NCBI GenBank assembly: GCA_951828515.1
Contig: OX639992.1
Coordinates: 2,014,008-2,078,007, forward strand
From: an uncultured Poribacteria bacterium
GTDB taxonomy: Bacteria > Poribacteria > WGA-4E > WGA-3G
DNA length: 64,000 nucleotides
Direction of reading: 5' to 3'
Position 1 is the first letter of the stretch; each line of letters opens with the position of its first letter. The notes under the pieces were generated by a model that saw nothing but the letters and a program-made list of their open reading frames with translations, searched no databases and had not been told where the DNA came from. The translations under genes and the position numbers were made by a program. Positions 44,893 to 54,269 of the stretch are shown here, piece after piece.

Positions 44893-46671
44893 TTAGTCCG
44901 TTGGTTGGAGGGCATACTTGAGAACGCCGTCTGCGTCCGTGAAGCGCAAATAGAGTCCCCACGACCAACCGAGATCGACTTTTTGGCACAGAACCGTATT
45001 CCATCCTGCTTTTAGCTGACACGGAACCGCATCTGCATCTGCCCATGCCCCAGCGTCAATACTTGTCCGATGAATCTCAGTTCCGTTCAACCAAACAGCG
45101 ATTTCGTCATCACTTCCAATCAACATCACAGAATCGGTCGCCTTCGACGCGTGGATGTATACCAATGTGTACCCGACAGTCCTTGGCGTCGGACTGAGGT
45201 CTCTGCGTAAATCGAGATAACCGTCCCCCCTTGAAGTTACTTCCTGCCAACGGACAGGTTTACCATCAACGCCTGTGTAAGTTTTCTCCAAATCCAATCG
45301 ACTGCCAGACTGCAGCAATTTATTAAGGGTAGCAATATCCGTGTTGGGGAACGGACCCAAAACCGCGTAGCGTTCCACATAAGGAGAGGCGTTCAATACT
45401 TGATAGGAATCGATGCCAACTTTATAGTCTGTGGCTTCGGATGCCTTTCCGACAATACTGAGCACGATCCGATTTTCACCGGCGTTTAAAGGGGCAGTCC
45501 CAAATGAAACCAACGTCCCGGCTCTCGGCTCAGGAGTATAGCAGTCGTAAGGAACACCGACCGTTGTGTCATCTACAGACAATTGGACGTGTGCATACGC
45601 CAGTCCACGCATTAAAACGGCACGAATTTCATAAACATCCCTGTAAGGCACTTCAATTGGAACAGTCAAGGAAGCCGCCTGTCCAGCAGTTTCCTGCGTG
45701 AGAGTGATATAGCTTCCACCAATATCAATACCCTCCGCGCGGTAGCTTTTTGTCTGGACTGCTACGCCGTGTGTTGTTGTCTTAGGTAATAGGTCAATAG
45801 CCGAGTGGGTGTTCTTGGGTGGTAAGGTCCATTCCTTCTCATACCAAAATTGCGGGAGATGATAGAGGTCTCGCGCCTCATTTGTCAAGATGAGACCGTA
45901 GTCATCAAAACAGACCGCTTCCCCATAGAAACTGTGAGGTAAGTGCCACGGTGTACTCTGAATCATCTGTGCTAAATCATCTGTCGTGCCGCGATATACC
46001 CAGAGTGCGTCGTAAGTACAGACAGCAAGTCGGGTTCCGTCTTCGGATACCCCGGCACCTGTAACGAACTTCGCTCCGATGAATTCGCCAACCCTTTCCA
46101 ATACCTGTTTTGTATCCGTTTGCAGCGAAGGGAACCGGTAAAGCACTGCGCGTTCGCGCTCTTTAGAGACGATATACGGAATACCTTCCACGATAAAAAG
46201 TCCTTCCGCATCTACATTCTCATTCGGGTACCGATATGGATAACTTGCGATGACCTCCGCTTCCGTCTCAGTGTATGGATCTGGCTCTGCGACGACCACG
46301 ACCTTCAGATCGAATCGCAACCTGCTGTTATTCCCAATCTCGCCGATCCAGAGTTGATTTTTGTCATCAATTCCGAGTGCTTCCCAATCGAAGTTCCGGG
46401 AGCCGTTTATTGCGATCTTTTGGATTAATTCGCCATTGAGTTTCGTGGCATAAAGTGCCGCGGGGTTACCAGAGTCGTTGAGCGTCCAATAGACGCCTTC
46501 AAACTGTCGACTTGCGACGATGCCGGAGCTTTCTCGGATATCGGGATGTGTATATTGTCCTGTGGGTTGCCAAGGAGGTGTGTCAATAGAGTCTTGGGGT
46601 GCTGCCGCTACAGCGGTGCAAAATCCGATGCTTATCGCGAACATCAGTAGAAGGGAAGGTAATTTCATCAA
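44893..46671 (-). CDS. Secreted beta-propeller-like protein with C-terminal carbohydrate-binding-like domain
   Basis: A 592-residue protein with signal peptide (1-24, ending AVAAAP). Residues 35-300 contain propeller-like segments (SSGIVASRQFEGVYWTLND, DWEALGIDDKNQLWIGEIG, VDAEGLFIVEGIPYIVSKE). The rest has galactose-binding-like text: TQETAGQAASLTVPIEVPY, then DSVMLIGSDDEIAVWLNGTEI and LKAGWNTVLCQKVDLG near the C-terminus. Likely extracellular. No catalytic residues are recognised. The family is unknown to me. Confidence 0.75.
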   Translation of the reverse strand: MMKLPSLLLMFAISIGFCTAVAAAPQDSIDTPPWQPTGQYTHPDIRESSGIVASRQFEGVYWTLNDSGNPAALYATKLNGELIQKIAINGSRNFDWEALGIDDKNQLWIGEIGNNSRLRFDLKVVVVAEPDPYTETEAEVIASYPYRYPNENVDAEGLFIVEGIPYIVSKERERAVLYRFPSLQTDTKQVLERVGEFIGAKFVTGAGVSEDGTRLAVCTYDALWVYRGTTDDLAQMIQSTPWHLPHSFYGEAVCFDDYGLILTNEARDLYHLPQFWYEKEWTLPPKNTHSAIDLLPKTTTHGVAVQTKSYRAEGIDIGGSYITLTQETAGQAASLTVPIEVPYRDVYEIRAVLMRGLAYAHVQLSVDDTTVGVPYDCYTPEPRAGTLVSFGTAPLNAGENRIVLSIVGKASEATDYKVGIDSYQVLNASPYVERYAVLGPFPNTDIATLNKLLQSGSRLDLEKTYTGVDGKPVRWQEVTSRGDGYLDLRRDLSPTPRTVGYTLVYIHASKATDSVMLIGSDDEIAVWLNGTEIHRTSIDAGAWADADAVPCQLKAGWNTVLCQKVDLGWSWGLYLRFTDADGVLKYALQPTD

Positions 46672-46932
46672 GCATTCTCCTTTGATATATTTTACAGGCT
46701 TTAGTGAAATTTAAGTTTTTGCAGTTAGAAAGTCTAATCCTGATTTCAGAGTATTCATGTAAAGATAGATAAAAGGTGCTATAAACCCAGTGTTTATGTG
46801 TGTTTATTTTCTGAAAGTGACGTTTTCGTGTTTGTGTAAAGTTCGCAAATCCTTGCCACACCTACCTTCCCCGGCAAAGCCCTTAGCTTTTTGTAAAGTT
46901 CAACGCCGCCGTAATATCCCGCTTGGGTGTCA
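46672..46932. other. Intergenic region, nothing recognised
   Basis: About 260 bases between two minus-strand genes. It is A/T-rich; I see no gene, hairpin repeat or clear promoter pattern. Confidence 0.3.
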
Positions 46933-49779
46933 TCACGTCTTACCTATTGGGTTTTGCTCTGTTTTGCGTGCATATACCGCCCGTTTGACCTTTACAATCT
47001 CCCCGGCATCGACGAGTTCTTTGAGCCTATTTTTTATTGTCGTTGGATAGCCATCGACGGCTGCAACGATTTCAGCCGTTTTCATTTCGCCATCGGCAAG
47101 CGCATCGAGGATCTGATCCCGGAGTGGCACACGCAGGGCTTTTCCGCCTCTCAGCTTTTTCAATACACGGTTTGCCTGCCTTGATGAGCACCCCAGAACA
47201 CGCTCTACTTCTTCTCTGCGGGTGTCAGCGGTTAGATTCTCGCGTTCCATTTCAAACTGCTGGCGTATAGCGATGACCTCAGCAAGTTTGTCGAGTCCAC
47301 CGGCAACCTGAAGATCCTCCCAGTCGAAAAGGAGCGTCTCAGGTCTGTCGGTGATGTTCGGCAGCCGCATCCCCGTGAGCAAGACCACTTTCTTGGAGGT
47401 CTTGTCGTTGAACTTGACAGCCTCGAAAATCTCTGTGAGTAGGGTACCAACGTTCTGTTCGTAAACGCTCTGTATCCGTGGATCTGTATAAGCGTTAGAC
47501 CCGGTTTCTGTCTCATAAGAGAGGGGTATCTCGTGATTGCCAAACAAGATTTGCGCACGCCGCCACATCAAACCAGGGGGTCGTTCTGGCGCGCCGAGAA
47601 TCCAAATGACTTCTGCTTGTTGAAAAGCTTGAAAAGGAAAGTCACGTTTTACCATTTTTTGGAAGGGTCTCAGGAAACAGACGTTTTCGCTTCCAGTCGT
47701 AATATCCTGCAAGGGTTCGATGACTTCTGAATCGGCAATAATGGCGTGCTTCACGTTTGGATCCCTCTGAATCTCGGCACGGATACCGAAAAGAAAGCAC
47801 TGCCCCGTTTGAGAGGTGGCAATCACGTCCCAGGAGCTGTCGTAATCTAAAAGCGTCTCTCGTGGATAGGTGCCTGTGCGAATCTGAAAGACTTGGTTGC
47901 CAGCAACTGGTGCAGTTGGCTGGGTGCGAAAAACTTCAATTGTCTCATCAGGGAATGCCCTGCGTAAATGTGCTTCAGAGATGTCTGAGGACATTACCAA
48001 AAGGCGTTTGATACTCGGATGTAGCACCGGTGGCACCCAGAAATGCAGCCCCTCTCCATCCCAGCGAATCGGTGCGTCAGCATCCCGTGTGTAATGCGCA
48101 AAGAAACGCTTCAGCTGATGCCAAAACGTCCAGTTTGGATCCGAATAGACGGTCGGGGGTTCTTTCGTGTCATGGACAGTTTTCGTGTCCTGGATTTGGC
48201 ACATTTGACGGATGATTTCTTCTGCCTGCCATTCAAAGGACTGTATGACTGCGCGGACACCTTTGACGGCATCAGAATGGTGCTTGCCTTTGATTTCTAA
48301 GGCATTGCGTAAGGTCTTGGCAAAGTTGCCTAAGGCACGCCCTTGCCAGTTGACCTCCCACGCTTGTAATGTGTTTGTTAATATCATACATTTGGGAAAG
48401 AGTTCGGGTGCTGTTCCGACCTTGATGGTACAAAGGGTTTCATCTACGGATTCAAGCATTTCTGGCATCCGGACTTGAAAGTGTTCGTCTATTTCCGCTT
48501 TATAGTGCTTCGCCACGCCCGTCTCGGAAACCATAAGTCCAAGAACTCGCGCCGGACTCTCGAAAACACGACGTATCTCGATAGCATTGTTGTCAAGGGT
48601 CTGATGAGCCTTTTCGGTGACTTCTGTCTTCTGTAGGATCGCAGGCGAGCGTTTTATTGCTAACGGGCTGAGTCCTTCTCGGACTGCGAGCACCTTCTCG
48701 CAGACTCGCAGCCCCGTGCTGGGCACCGGTGGGACGATACCGGTATCGTCCCAGACATCTGTTATGGGTGTAGCCGTCGTGGGAATCCCCACGTTTGCGG
48801 ACGGCGTAGTCGCGCGCACCCACACCGTTCCAGTGTCCTCCCAGAGCAACACTTCTACATCGTCAACTGCCTTGTTAACGGATGCGATCCAGTGGTGAAA
48901 ATCATCATCTCGGCGAACATAAGAAAAACCGCGCTTCATAAATGCCTGTTTTGCGAGATCGAGTTGATACGAACCCAGACGTAATGGTGCAGCAGGGATC
49001 GTCGGTGTCGGCTTTACTGTTTCCGGGACGGGTTGGTGAAGCGCAGCACGCAGGGCATTAATGGGTGCAAAGAGTGCCTCTTTGACAATAACAGGTGGCT
49101 CTAAGAGATTGCCAAGCAGAATTTCATAGCGCGCATCCCAACGGCTATAGCCCTTATTCCCACGGATTTCGAGATACACATCTCGTTGCTGTGGATTGTC
49201 CGGGGTCGGTGTATGCTTATAGATATACAACTCCTCGGCTTCAGAATCCCGATGCAGGTAGTTTGGAATTCTCAAAGAGAGGCGAAGTCCCCCCGACTTT
49301 GTAAGCGTTAGCAGTGGGTTGGCAACGCTGTTGAGCAGGACATCAATACAGGTAAGCACCGCATCGGGTGCGTCACATAATGCCTGATATGTAAAGTTCA
49401 GATCGTGCCAGTGTGCGCCTGCGCGTTCAGAAGGGATACCCGTATAGACCTGAATGCCCCATGATGTCTCCCATCGCCTAAAGCCCCAGTTTTCTGCCTT
49501 TGTGCGCCTGCGGAAGAGTTCACCGCCAAAATGCCTTGGACCGCGGTCGTTCTCCGGGGCGCGTCCTATCGGCATAAATGAAATATCGGCAGCCTCCAGA
49601 TCATCGAGCAGGACAGGGGCGTTGTGCGCACAATAGACCCTATACTGATAAAAATGACCTTTGGTGAACATGGAAGGCATTGCCACGGTCTTTCGCTGTC
49701 GAAGTGGTTTTGCGTGCCGTTCATGGCAGCGTTGAATAATATCTTTCAAGGGATTCATGGACAGATTCTCATTAAGCAA
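46933..49779 (-). CDS. Large unrecognised protein with C-terminal helix-turn-helix segments
   Basis: A 948-residue cytoplasmic protein. A basic N-terminus (MNPLKDIIQRCHERHAKPLRQRK) is followed by long stretches with no family I recognise. The last 120 residues read like two winged-helix motifs: EVERVLGCSSRQANRVLKKLRGGK, then LADGEMKTAEIVAAVDGYPTTIKNRLKELVDAGEI. The middle has VIWILGAPERPPGLMWRRAQILFGN and LLFDWEDLQVAGGL. A plasmid or phage replication or regulation role is only a guess. Start could be TTG at 49779 or ATG at 49758; AGGAGA precedes the TTG. Confidence 0.6.
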   Translation of the reverse strand: MLNENLSMNPLKDIIQRCHERHAKPLRQRKTVAMPSMFTKGHFYQYRVYCAHNAPVLLDDLEAADISFMPIGRAPENDRGPRHFGGELFRRRTKAENWGFRRWETSWGIQVYTGIPSERAGAHWHDLNFTYQALCDAPDAVLTCIDVLLNSVANPLLTLTKSGGLRLSLRIPNYLHRDSEAEELYIYKHTPTPDNPQQRDVYLEIRGNKGYSRWDARYEILLGNLLEPPVIVKEALFAPINALRAALHQPVPETVKPTPTIPAAPLRLGSYQLDLAKQAFMKRGFSYVRRDDDFHHWIASVNKAVDDVEVLLWEDTGTVWVRATTPSANVGIPTTATPITDVWDDTGIVPPVPSTGLRVCEKVLAVREGLSPLAIKRSPAILQKTEVTEKAHQTLDNNAIEIRRVFESPARVLGLMVSETGVAKHYKAEIDEHFQVRMPEMLESVDETLCTIKVGTAPELFPKCMILTNTLQAWEVNWQGRALGNFAKTLRNALEIKGKHHSDAVKGVRAVIQSFEWQAEEIIRQMCQIQDTKTVHDTKEPPTVYSDPNWTFWHQLKRFFAHYTRDADAPIRWDGEGLHFWVPPVLHPSIKRLLVMSSDISEAHLRRAFPDETIEVFRTQPTAPVAGNQVFQIRTGTYPRETLLDYDSSWDVIATSQTGQCFLFGIRAEIQRDPNVKHAIIADSEVIEPLQDITTGSENVCFLRPFQKMVKRDFPFQAFQQAEVIWILGAPERPPGLMWRRAQILFGNHEIPLSYETETGSNAYTDPRIQSVYEQNVGTLLTEIFEAVKFNDKTSKKVVLLTGMRLPNITDRPETLLFDWEDLQVAGGLDKLAEVIAIRQQFEMERENLTADTRREEVERVLGCSSRQANRVLKKLRGGKALRVPLRDQILDALADGEMKTAEIVAAVDGYPTTIKNRLKELVDAGEIVKVKRAVYARKTEQNPIGKT

Positions 49780-50051
49780 AGCTAAAAAATTCTCCTATCC
49801 CACATTGGGTTAATTTGTTATTAACAAAGGCGTTTTCGTTTCTATTATACCACACAGATATGGAAAAGTCAGATTTATTTTGCCAAAAAACGGCTCGTGA
49901 TTCGCACGGGATATTTTTCGGCATACTTGTGAGCAACCTGCAAAAATGTGCCGCCAAAACCAATTTGTGCTTTGGAATTCGGAAAAATTGGGGGTTTTTT
50001 TATCAAAATGGATAAAATTCGCAGAATTATGCCTTATGTTTCAAATTTAAT

Positions 50052-50080
50052 TTGACGTGTGTATCAAAACAGTATATAAT
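50052..50080 (+). promoter_or_regulatory. Strong sigma70-type promoter for the Sec-peroxiredoxin gene
   Basis: TTGACG at 50052-50057, 17-base spacer, TATAAT at 50075-50080. This is the best consensus promoter seen in the window and lies about 160 bases before the next start codon, leaving a long leader. Confidence 0.65.
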
Positions 50081-50101
50081 TTTGTCGTTTTAAGACAATT
50101 A

Positions 50102-50128
50102 ATTATAATAAATAACAATTATTATAAT
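50102..50128. promoter_or_regulatory. AT-rich 10-bp inverted repeat in the leader
   Basis: ATTATAATAA and its complement TTATTATAAT around a 7-nt loop. It is in the predicted leader, about 20-50 bases after the likely transcription start, so it could be an operator or RNA hairpin. Confidence 0.4.
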
Positions 50129-50238
50129 ATGTCCTATAACTATTATTTTCCCCTTACGCTCTCTGCAGGTGATTTTTCTGCTACAAAGAAAATGTTGTTC
50201 ACGAAAAATCATAAGGATTAGACCTGAAAGGAGGTTTT

Positions 50239-50856
50239 TTGATGAAACAGACAGCAACATTCACAGTATTCGTGTTTTTACTTTTGGCAGCATTGGGTTG
50301 TGGGACAGCGGACAATCCGATGAGTGAGATTAAAGAATTTGAAACTTCGGAGGGAGCTGCGTCTGAATCGGCGCATTTGGAGATAGGTCAAGGCATAAGC
50401 ATTGGCAGCGAAGCACCGGCGTTTGCGTTGTCCGATGGAGACGGTCAGTTACACGCTCTGTCGGACTATATCCAAAACGACAAAAAGGTAGTAATCGTCT
50501 TTTACCGAACGGGTGGCTGACGGACGTGTATAAGTCAACTCGTTGAGTTACAACAGTATTATTCCGAAATTCAGGGTGCAGACGCAGAACTTATTGCTAT
50601 CAGTTCCGAAAATGCTCACATGACAAAACGGATTGTTCAAGACAATGGACTCACATATCCCGTGCTATGTGATAACAAACTCAAGACAATTAATGATTAC
50701 AATGTGATAGATCCAAATAACTCCAGGATAGCACGCCCCGCAACTTATATTCTTGATGAGAATGGAACGGTTGCCTGGATAACGCTTGATCCTGAGAAAA
50801 CTCGGGTGCCAACAACGACCCTCCTGGCAGAATTGTTATCGATGGATCGTTTCTGA
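50239..50856 (+). CDS. Lipoprotein peroxiredoxin-like selenoprotein (Sec at residue 94)
   Basis: A 205-residue protein when TGA at 50518-50520 is read as Sec. N-terminal lipobox LAALGC at about 16-21 would lipidate it. Prx/AhpC fold: SIGSEAPAFALSDGDG, VVIVFYRTGG-Sec-RTC, LIAISSENAHMTKRI, LTYPVLCDN, ATYILDENGTVAWI. In related proteins FYRGGWCPYC carries the peroxidatic Cys; here Sec takes its place with Cys three residues later. The frame downstream is intact for 111 codons. Strong RBS AAAGGAGG seven bases before the ATG. A short SECIS-like hairpin follows. Predicted peroxide or disulfide reduction at the cell envelope. Confidence 0.88.
50537..50549 (+). promoter_or_regulatory. Candidate bacterial SECIS element (peroxiredoxin)
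   Basis: AACTC/GAGTT stem with loop GTT, starting 16 nt after the TGA, exactly the spacing seen in the HMA selenoprotein. CGGA directly after the TGA can pair with TCCG downstream to extend a lower stem. It is the weakest of the three candidate SECIS structures. Confidence 0.5.
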
Positions 50857-50903
50857 GTTGGAACGGTGTTTTACGGATACACAGTTAAGAGGAGTAAATT
50901 TTT

Positions 50904-51776
50904 ATGAGGACACATATCAATCTCTTTACGCTTATATATTTCAGTTTCGCTACCATTTTTCTCAGTGGTATAGTCGGTTGTGATACTGAAGATGCACTCG
51001 AAGATCCGTTTGACATATCTTCCGATAGCATGGTGCTCATCCCCGCAGGCGAATTTGAGATGGGCAGTAACGATAATGAAGCAGGAAGCGACGAACAGCC
51101 CGTCCATACTGTCTATGTAGACGCATTCTACATGGACAAATATGAAGTAACTAACCTTGAATTCAAGGAGTTCCTACTGCAGAATCCGCACTGGCAAAAG
51201 GACCGAATTGAGAAAAGTTTTCGAGATGCCAATTATCTCAAAGACTGGAATGGAAATGACTATCCGGATGGTAAAGGCGACCATCCTGTCGTTAACGTGA
51301 GTTGGTATGCAGCGATGGCGTATGCACAATGGGCAAACAAACGGCTACCAACAGAAGCGGAATGGGAGCGTGCAGCGCGCGGTGGCTTGGTAGGTAAAAA
51401 GTATCCCCATGGGAATGCACTTATCGCAATGCATGCTAACTACAACAAAAATGTTGGTGATACAACCCGTGTGGGTGAGTATCCTGCGAACAACTATAGT
51501 TTGCATGATATGGCAGGGAACGTATGGGAATGGTGTCTTGATGAGTATAATAAAGATTTTTATCTTCTATCACCGCGTGAAAACCCATTAGCCGGTGCGA
51601 GCAGTATAGAGGAAATAATGGATGATTTTATCAGCGTTAAATCGTCCCGTATCTTGCGCGGTGGCTCTTGGTTTGATATAGCACGGAACGTGCGCGTTAC
51701 CCCTCGCAACTGGAATACACCTCCGAATTCTTATTTCAACATCGGTTTTCGTTGTGTGATGCCCATAACTCCCTAA
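50904..51776 (+). CDS. SUMF1/FGE-sulfatase domain lipoprotein
   Basis: A 290-residue protein with lipobox LSGIVGC at about 20-26. A formylglycine-generating-enzyme-like domain follows: MVLIPAGEFEMGSND, VHTVYVDAFYMDKYEVTNLEFKEFL, HPVVNVSWYAAMAYAQWANKRLPTEAEWERAARGG, NSYSLHDMAGNVWEWCLD and RILRGGSWFD, ending GFRCV. It keeps the fold and calcium-site text but lacks the second catalytic cysteine of true FGE (position before the last arginine-rich turn reads NVRVTPRNW). It is therefore a SUMF1-like protein of unknown activity, not a proven sulfatase-maturing enzyme. RBS AGAGGAG before the ATG, 48 bases after the selenoprotein. Confidence 0.88.
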   Translation: MRTHINLFTLIYFSFATIFLSGIVGCDTEDALEDPFDISSDSMVLIPAGEFEMGSNDNEAGSDEQPVHTVYVDAFYMDKYEVTNLEFKEFLLQNPHWQKDRIEKSFRDANYLKDWNGNDYPDGKGDHPVVNVSWYAAMAYAQWANKRLPTEAEWERAARGGLVGKKYPHGNALIAMHANYNKNVGDTTRVGEYPANNYSLHDMAGNVWEWCLDEYNKDFYLLSPRENPLAGASSIEEIMDDFISVKSSRILRGGSWFDIARNVRVTPRNWNTPPNSYFNIGFRCVMPITP

Positions 51777-51845
51777 ATCTTTGTGCAAAGATGCTTTGAA
51801 AGGACAGCCATTAATTGGTCCTGACGGAACGAATCAGCGATATAA

Positions 51846-52013
51846 TCGCTGGAGGATACACCAAGGGGTGGCGGGTGTTTGGTGTTTCATTGTAATCCCG
51901 ATCGTATTGATGCCACAAGGAGAGCATTTAGCAAATTCGGGGTACAAGTGATTCCTTTTCGTTTTGACTTTGAAGGTCTTCGGATATGGTCTCCTGAGTC
52001 GTTTAGCGAATAG
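51846..52013 (+). pseudogene. Remnant of a GHMP-kinase-like C-terminus
   Basis: An in-frame stretch open from a stop at 51843-51845 to TAG at 52011-52013 encodes GGGCLVFHCNPDRIDA, FGVQVIPFRFDFEGLRIW and SPESFSE. This looks like the C-terminal GG(F/C)LVF ... PFRFDFEG of the heptose-kinase-like GHMP family. The rest of the gene is missing upstream, where stops interrupt all frames, so this is a decayed fragment. Assignment is by pattern only. Confidence 0.4.
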
Positions 52014-52086
52014 AATACCTTTTTAAGTGCTTATTGAGAATCAAGCAATATTGAGCAATATTACAACCCAAAAGGAAAGACCCCTG

Positions 52087-52254
52087 ATGCGGGATCGCTA
52101 TGCACAATCCATAGAAGAGGGTTTGGCACTGGCACTTCTTAGAAAACACAGTCGACATGAAGTTGAAGCCGTGTTACATCATCTTTGTGGTGCAGAGAGA
52201 ACCAAAGCGACTCTTGAAAAGGTCTTGGGTTTTGAAGCGTCAGTGAACGGATAG
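52087..52254 (+). CDS. 55-residue protein resembling the end of the neighbouring glycosyltransferase
   Basis: Chosen start MRDRYAQSI at 52087, with AAGGAAAG eight bases upstream. Its central part YAQSIEEGLALALLRKHSRHEVEAVLHHLCG-like matches the C-terminal module of the gene at 52266-53910 (AIGMTLLEEYTPMEVKTVLHSICKEPERAEKILENLL region), so this is a stand-alone copy of that module. It lies 11 bases before the next gene and is probably cotranscribed. Function unknown. Confidence 0.5.
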   Translation: MRDRYAQSIEEGLALALLRKHSRHEVEAVLHHLCGAERTKATLEKVLGFEASVNG

Positions 52255-52265
52255 AGGAGCGTAAA

Positions 52266-53910
52266 ATGATCCAATTTCCTCGCAATTTGCATAACCTTCA
52301 TCAATTCAGACGAGATGACGAGCAATTTGTTGTCGATCTCGATGCCGGTGTTGTCGTCTCAGTGAATGAAGTTATCTGTGATATCCTGAAAGCCTGTGGT
52401 TTTTCGGAGACAGATGCCATTATCGAAACCCTCGCCGACAAATATGGTTCCCGTTCTGAGATTCTTGAAGCACTCGCTTTTCTCTCTAAACTTTCAGAAA
52501 TGGGGATTCTGTTTTCGTCAGATCAATCTGACATTCGACTATCTCAGTGTAATGAGCGACCCAAAATCTATGTAACACCCGGTGTTTTCGAGAACAGGGA
52601 GACGACCCCTTTTTTATTGAGTGCCGCAAATCATAACCTGATAACAGTTTTGGCAGGTCACGCAGATCTTTATCTGCCACTGTCTGAAACGGACAACAAT
52701 CGCCAGGAAATTGAAGGAAGCTTGCAGATGGAAGGTGTTCACCCGATTTTCTTTGAAAGCAATCGCACATTTTCGCCAGCAAAATCTATTCCAAAAAACT
52801 GCGATGGTGTCCTCGCTCTATCACCACTCACCGATGGGGAACAGGTCTTTCTAAAAATTTAACACACTTCCAGTTATAATGCGCCTTTCCAACGAGACTT
52901 TGACGAGTCATGAAGCGAGAAACACAACCCTTGAGAGATGTGCAGCGTTGAGAGATTTCGACACCTTTGCTTGTGATGCTTCTTGGACGCAAACCTTTTT
53001 TTCAGATTTCGTTTCCGATCCGAGTATTTTTCAGCATGTCCCTTATGGTGTTGATACATCTATTTTCAAACCGATGGATAAAACGCAATGTAAGCGTCAA
53101 TTGTCTCAGGCACTCGGGCATGAGGCGATTTTGCAAAAGCCGTTGATAGGTATTGTGCCAGGACTCAATTCGCACGAAACGCTTCGCTTCATGCGCAAAC
53201 TACGGTTTGCCAACCCAGATTTCAACTATCTGGTCATTCATTCCACTGAGATGGACAATTTTACAAGTGATGGTTGCGTTAACTTTTTTAGTATTGCATC
53301 TCTGCAGGACAAAGAAGCAAGTCCCTTCATCTTTAATGCGTTAGATGCGTTGGTCTTTCCAACGATTCTCGGGTCATCCCCGCTACTTCTGCTTGAGGTC
53401 GCTGCGTGTGGTATTCCAACGGTTGTCTGTGGCTATTCCGAGCCTGAAGAGATTTCAGGCGCGTGTCGGTTTATTCAAATTTCGCCAAGTTTTTTCGATC
53501 CAGTGGATCTACCCGTTGAATCAATATCGCAAGAACTCAGATTTTTGCTCGAAAATCCTAACGAACAGAAAGATTTGGTGCGAGCAGGATTAAAGGCAAT
53601 TTCAACTTGGACAGGGGAAGAGACGACCCAGCGAATCCTCAACTTATTTGGATATCTTCAAAATCGTAAGATGCTTCAGCCTAAACATAGAAACCATAAA
53701 CTTCTTTTTAGGAAACATTACAATTTGGTATCTGGCGAAATTGAGTCAGAAGCATTAGTACTATCGCAGGTTCCAACTCCAGTTGATGTGGAGCAGGCTA
53801 TTGGCATGACACTCTTGGAGGAATATACGCCGATGGAGGTCAAAACTGTCCTTCACTCCATCTGCAAAGAACCGGAACGTGCCGAAAAAATCTTAGAAAA
53901 TCTTCTCTGA
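52266..53910 (+). pseudogene. PqqD-like domain fused to a glycosyltransferase, broken by a one-base frameshift
   Basis: Two abutting ORFs (52266-52862 and 52879-53910) are best read as one gene. The first half starts with a PqqD/RRE-like fold (QFVVDLDAGVVVSVNEVICDILKAC, LADKYGSRSEILEALAFLSKLSEMGILF), which in peptide-maturation systems binds a leader peptide. The second half is a GT4-like glycosyltransferase (QHVPYGVDTSIFKP, VAACGIPTVVCGYSEPEE). Removing one A from the A-run at 52853-52857 joins them as EQVFLKFNTLPVIMRLSNET without a stop. A module at the end matches the 55-residue protein upstream. Might be a sequencing error, a real lesion or programmed frameshift. Confidence 0.6.
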
Positions 53911-54015
53911 ATTTGGGATCATACACATCAGAATCCTTACAGCGGGCGGGAAACTCTCTACACGCTGGGGAGCGTTGAAAATGGAACCTCAAAGTCAACC
54001 TTAAGGAATTGAAAA

Positions 54016-54096
54016 ATGCTAAACTACCAGAATTTGTTCATCGGTCTTCTTCTACTTTTTTGTTGCTATGCGACCTATACAGATTTACGAGAATGA
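54016..54096 (+). pseudogene. Remnant of a prepilin peptidase-like N-terminus
   Basis: A 26-codon ORF MLNYQNLFIGLLLLFCCYAT followed by YTDLRE and a TGA. AAGGA is nine bases before the ATG. A hydrophobic helix followed by YTDLR, with its catalytic Asp, is the opening of A24-type prepilin peptidases. The gene stops after this and the IS4-like element lies about 75 bases further on, so the rest has been lost. Resemblance over so few residues is weak evidence. Confidence 0.3.
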
Positions 54097-54227
54097 TGAA
54101 ACAACTGCGGAGATTATTAAACTCGGTGATGTGGTGTACTGCCTACGGTTTTTTAGACCACTCCCTAATATAACTAAAGTTTGGACAATTTTAAGAATTA
54201 AGATGTTTGAAAGCAGAAAAGCAGGTA

Positions 54228-54260
54228 TCCTTTCATAAACATTCCACTATTTTGAAAGGA
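54228..54260 (+). promoter_or_regulatory. Hairpin covering the transposase ribosome-binding site
   Basis: TCCTTTCA (54228-54235) and its complement TGAAAGGA (54253-54260) form an 8-bp stem. The right arm overlaps AAGGAAGG used to start the transposase at 54270. Transcription reading in from outside would fold this hairpin and hide the site, a device known from other insertion sequences. Confidence 0.6.
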
Positions 54261-54269
54261 AGGCAAAAA

